DNA of 64,000 bases from Brevundimonas sp. (GTDB taxonomy: Bacteria > Pseudomonadota > Alphaproteobacteria > Caulobacterales > Caulobacteraceae): assembly GCF_027487935.1 (NCBI RefSeq), contig NZ_JAIYCP010000002.1, positions 33,991 through 97,990 of the forward strand, in the 5' to 3' direction. Shown here in pieces: positions 61,436 to 64,000 of this stretch. The translations under genes were made by a program, and so were the position numbers. Each line of letters opens with the position of its first letter. Within the stretch, counting starts at the first letter, position 1. The notes under the pieces were generated by a model. That model was not told the origin of the DNA and did not search any database. It saw only the letters and a program-made list of their open reading frames with translations.

Positions 61436-62023
61436 TCAAAAGTCACTATTCAACGCTCGATATACGGAAGCTCTGGACACTCCCGTCGCACGAACGATCT
61501 CCGGGACCGATTTTCCCTCTGCCTTAAGGCGGAGCACCTCGGGAGCCTTGGCGCGAGCCGTCGGTGCGCGCCCGCGATATTTTCCCTGGGCCTTGGCGCG
61601 GGAAATGCCGGCCCGCTGCCGTTCCAGCATAGCATCCCGCTCCCAGGAGCTTACCGATCCGAGGATGGAGAGTAGCAGCATCGAGGTAGGGCTGGAGGTG
61701 TCGAGATGCATGGAAAGGACTCGGACGGTCACGCGCCTCGACCGGAGTTTTTCCACGATCGACATCAGGTCGGTGACCGACCTCGCGAGGCGGTCAGGTT
61801 TGGTGACAATGAAGGTGTCGCCATCGCGCAGCCAATCGAGAGCGGCTTCCAGCTCGGGCCGATGACGCTCGATCGCACTGACATGCTCGGAGAAGATCCT
61901 GGTGCAGCCGGCGGCTTCCAACTCGCCGATCTGATGTTCAAGCCCGGCGATCTGGTCGGACGTGGATGTTCTCGCGTAGCCGACAACGGCTCCACCGACG
62001 TGGGTTTGTTCCACAGAGGTCAT
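61436..62023 (-). CDS. Serine recombinase (resolvase/invertase family)
   Basis: 195 aa. Catalytic N-terminus VVGYARTSTSDQIAGLEHQI with the nucleophilic Ser in RTST, FIVTKPDRLARSVTDLMSIV (DRLAR motif), the SSWERDAMLERQRAGI helix and a C-terminal HTH (SVPEIVRATGVSRASVYRAL). This is the small resolvase/Hin layout of Tn3-type or plasmid resolvases. It probably resolves co-integrates or inverts DNA in the island. An inverted repeat lies just upstream of its start. Confidence 0.93.
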   Translation of the reverse strand: MTSVEQTHVGGAVVGYARTSTSDQIAGLEHQIGELEAAGCTRIFSEHVSAIERHRPELEAALDWLRDGDTFIVTKPDRLARSVTDLMSIVEKLRSRRVTVRVLSMHLDTSSPTSMLLLSILGSVSSWERDAMLERQRAGISRAKAQGKYRGRAPTARAKAPEVLRLKAEGKSVPEIVRATGVSRASVYRALNSDF

Positions 62024-62046
62024 GACCTAGTGAAACACAGTGTCTC

Positions 62047-62078
62047 AAAACGTCAATTTAATTCGTGTGAGACGTTTT
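62047..62078. promoter_or_regulatory. Inverted repeat AAAACGTC-N16-GACGTTTT upstream of the recombinase
   Basis: Perfect 8-bp arms at 62047-62054 and 62071-62078, starting 24 bases before the recombinase ATG, in an AT-rich patch containing TCAATTTAATTC. It fits a res-type binding site or an autorepressor operator. The rest of the gap 62024-62318 has no gene. Confidence 0.55.
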
Positions 62079-62246
62079 AGGGCGCTGGTTTCCCTGTCGC
62101 ACAAGACCAAGGTCATTTGAGACTTCTCGTGAAGACACTGAGCTCGTGTGTAAACGATACGGGGTGTTTCCCCTGAGCAGGCCATCTTGGCGCTCTGGCG
62201 ATCATGTCCAAGATTTTTGCGTGGCCATGAAAAATCAATTTGGTGT

Positions 62247-62274
62247 TTGCTCCCCTGATTTGAGATCATCCTAT
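62247..62274 (+). promoter_or_regulatory. Candidate sigma-70 promoter for the DUF6878-like gene
   Basis: TTGCTC at 62247-62252 and TCCTAT at 62269-62274 separated by 16 bases, about 35 bases before the ribosome site AGGAG (62308-62312). By eye only. Confidence 0.3.
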
Positions 62275-62318
62275 CACAAGAGCGCCACTCAACAGGCGTA
62301 AATCAATAGGAGAGCAAA

Positions 62319-62747
62319 TTGCTAATAGAACTAGTAGAAGACGATTGCGAAATTATAGAGAAAAACAAATATAACGTTTTCACCGCACTTCGGCAATCTG
62401 ACGTAAAAAGCGTCATGGTCTACTTCGACGGATGTGCGGATGCCGGGCAAATGACGGAATGGGAAGTGGAGCTGAGTCAAGGCGAATACATCAGTGATCC
62501 AGAACTTTTGCCAAAGGTGTCGGTGGAACGATTGGCGCATTGCTGGCATCAGAAGAAGCGTGTGACGACGACAGCTTTGCTCGCGGTGGCGTTAGAGGAT
62601 CTTTGCTATGATCTGCTCGATGAAAGTTACTCGGGCTGGGGCAACAATGACGGGTCCTACGGAGCCCTCATGTTCGATGTGGAACAGGGCAACGTAACGC
62701 TCGAATACAACCGGCGCACTGTCCACACTACGACAATGGAGGTCTGA
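62319..62747 (+). CDS. DUF6878-like protein
   Basis: 142 aa starting at TTG 62319 with AGGAGAG six bases upstream; lower GC than the core genome. The C-terminal YSGWGNNDGSYGALMFDVEQ followed by GNVTLEYNRR matches the recalled DUF6878 end (GWxxNxGxYGxFxFDV...LxYNxR), a family common on plasmids and integrative elements. Function unknown. The next gene begins two bases after its stop. Confidence 0.65.
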   Translation: MLIELVEDDCEIIEKNKYNVFTALRQSDVKSVMVYFDGCADAGQMTEWEVELSQGEYISDPELLPKVSVERLAHCWHQKKRVTTTALLAVALEDLCYDLLDESYSGWGNNDGSYGALMFDVEQGNVTLEYNRRTVHTTTMEV

Positions 62748-62748
62748 C

Positions 62749-63126
62749 ATGGCGCATTGCTACTATCATGCACGGTCGTCCGTCGCGAAGTGGGGTGGAA
62801 CGGTCGAGGACTACCAGCCGCTCCACGACTGGTTCGACAAAAGCAAAGCCATAACGGCTGATTTCCGGCATCGCGCCTTGCGGCACCACGCCGAAGGCAT
62901 TTTCGAGCTGGAACGGGTGTTTGGAACCACAATCACCAACTCCGACAACCGGGTCGTCCCTGTCCGATTGATCGGCGAGCAGCATGTTCAGGAGGATCTT
63001 GGCTTCATACCTTCCTTCGCAGACTGGGTGAGGTGCATCCGGCCAGAAAGCTGGATGGGCCGTGCGGGACGTTTGCATGAAGCCGCACCACTAGACGAAA
63101 GCACAGATCGGGGGACGGCTGTGTGA
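62749..63126 (+). CDS. DUF6915-like protein
   Basis: 125 aa. AHCYYHARSSVAKWGGTVED, QPLHDWFDKSKAITADFRHR and RALRHHAEGIFELERVFGTT match the recalled DUF6915 pattern, including IGEQHVQEDLGFIPSFADWV. Found in mobile elements and thought to be a cargo-maintenance or stress protein (unproven). It forms a pair with the DUF6878-like gene. Confidence 0.7.
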   Translation: MAHCYYHARSSVAKWGGTVEDYQPLHDWFDKSKAITADFRHRALRHHAEGIFELERVFGTTITNSDNRVVPVRLIGEQHVQEDLGFIPSFADWVRCIRPESWMGRAGRLHEAAPLDESTDRGTAV

Positions 63127-63193
63127 AGAAGGTGGTTGCTGAACCATGAGTTGAGGTCTGGAACAAAGGTGGAACCGCCATTAGGTTTCCCTC

Positions 63194-63931
63194 ATGGCGA
63201 TTCTGACGGCAGGACTGGTAGCGGCGCTCACTTGGGCTGGAGAGCGGTTGCTGGATGGCGGCGCGACCGGAATAAAACAGCGCCTCAAAGACAAGGCGGC
63301 GCAGTCAGAACTCGCCGACCTCACCGCGCGCGCCATCGAAGCCGCAGTCGCGATAGCGCCGAGTCTGGCCGAGGATTTTCGGTCCGATAGTTTCCTGAAT
63401 GGCGTTGTGGCTCCCGTCGCCATCGAACGCGTAGCTGATCCGTCTGCGGTCATCAGCGCCTCGGAACTGGCTGATCAATATATGGCCAGGTTTGTTGAAC
63501 CTTGGGTCCGAGATGGCGATGCAAACCGCGCCTTGGCGGCCATTTTCGATACGGACCAACCGACAATCCTTCGAGCGCTCGAAGCGTTTGTCGCAACATT
63601 GCGGACGGAACTGTTCTCGTCGGAACACTGGAAGGACGTTGGCCGCGACAGAACCATCGAAGAAACACACCAGAAGGTGTCGGCGCTTTTTGAACTCCAA
63701 GCCCGACGGTCTGGTGATGATGTCGTCGATCTGGCCACTGCCAAGGCGGACTCGAAGATCGCCTCCCAGGATCTGCTCGAATGGCAGCGCACGATCAGCG
63801 GCTTGTTCATGGCGCGATCGGAACTCGATCTGCTGATCAACCGCATCCGAACGGAGCCCAGAGGCCGGACGCTGCTGGTCGGTGACGTGACCCCCGTTTC
63901 TCATCCAGCCATAACGAGAGTCCTTGGGTGA
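63194..63931 (+). pseudogene. 5' remnant of a STAND/NACHT-type NTPase (defence-type) gene
   Basis: 245 codons. Helical N-terminal effector/adaptor region, then LLEWQRTISGLFMARSELDL followed by INRIRTEPRGRTLLVGD, the lead-in that normally runs into a P-loop (GxGKS). After GD (residue 231, base ~63886) the sequence changes to [14 protein letters not shown] and stops. So the ATPase core is missing and the truncation point may be an insertion junction. Intact relatives (Avs-type, family knowledge) act in phage defence; identity here is inferred. Confidence 0.55.
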
Positions 63932-63961
63932 TCTGAGCCGTGATTGGTTGGGGTTGCAATA

Positions 63962-64000
63962 GGCCGGCCTGCGCAGCCATCAACCAGCGCAGCAGGCCGG
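63962..64000. repeat. Strong hairpin at the window end
   Basis: CCGGCCTGCGC ... GCGCAGCAGGCCGG pairs over ~12 bp with one bulge around an 11-base loop. It lies 30 bases after the remnant's stop. It could be the end of an insertion sequence or a terminator; it runs to the edge of the window. Confidence 0.4.

Larger units (their letters stand above)
60134..64000. mobile_element. Genomic island, left end (right end outside window)
   Basis: Inferred from the abrupt loss of the HNH protein's C-terminus at ~60133, a change to AT-richer and looser coding, a serine recombinase, island-type DUF6878/DUF6915-like genes and a truncated STAND gene. The attachment site would be in or near the HNH 3' end, but no direct repeat can be checked because the right end is not in view. 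Confidence 0.6.

Noticed and set aside
1..64000. tRNA, rRNA, tmRNA or a replication origin
   Set aside because: No T-loop-like GTTCGAATC with matching acceptor stems, rRNA segment or DnaA-box cluster was found by eye; short or divergent RNA genes could still be missed.

Overview
The window is GC-rich, densely coded alphaproteobacterial chromosome, most likely Caulobacterales (Brevundimonas-like). The evidence is a PleC-type PAS kinase, HfaA/HfaB holdfast-anchor-type genes behind a CtrA-like box (TTAG-N7-TTAA), a tandem pair of S46 peptidases and typical alphaproteobacterial housekeeping proteins. This assignment is inference from protein families; no rRNA or tRNA gene was seen.

Layout. 0-9.7 kb: a two-component pair overlapping glnE, an EF-hand secreted protein, a translationally coupled ECF sigma / membrane protein / periplasmic metal-sensor-like cassette, and a PAS kinase. 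9.9-20.3 kb: an ALDH7 dehydrogenase, a YcaQ-type protein, a von Willebrand A protein, a Kef-type antiporter, dusA, two small membrane proteins, and a folate/pterin pair (folB plus a FolM-like reductase) led by a 26-codon membrane microprotein. 20.4-26.1 kb: a Nudix/DMT locus split by a diverged 272-bp duplication that brackets a lower-GC Pr6Pr gene, then uvrC, carbonic anhydrase and pgsA. 26.2-33.7 kb: two S46 peptidases and a three-gene ABC exporter. 33.9-40.5 kb: a crotonase, two overlapping micro-ORFs, an aspartic protease, a TauE/SafE permease, and a four-gene holdfast/curli-like cluster (repeat protein, HfaA-like, two CsgG/HfaB proteins). 40.6-60 kb: a 1266-aa membrane protein, uvrB, a toxin-antitoxin-like trio, an HNH nuclease, a DMT transporter, a cold-shock gene, ppk2, gluQ, twin JmjC cupins, an AlkA-type glycosylase, a TRIC channel and a second HNH protein. 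About 60.13 kb to the end: a genomic island that replaces the 3' end of that HNH gene and carries a serine recombinase, DUF6878/DUF6915-like genes and a STAND/NACHT-type defence gene cut off just before its P-loop.

The most unusual feature is a set of five intergenic heptamer arrays (GGGATTA/GGGCTTA type and TGGCTAG type). Each starts exactly at a stop codon. In the four that lie between convergent genes the stop codons of both genes overlap or abut the array, and all five are laid out as opposed arms able to form long hairpins. Each unit carries a stop on both strands and 7 is not a multiple of 3, so the arrays close all six reading frames as well as looking like terminators. Other intergenic repeats include two inverted copies of a ~152-bp hairpin-ended element, a four-hairpin REP-like cluster, and an inverted repeat that can mask a Shine-Dalgarno sequence.
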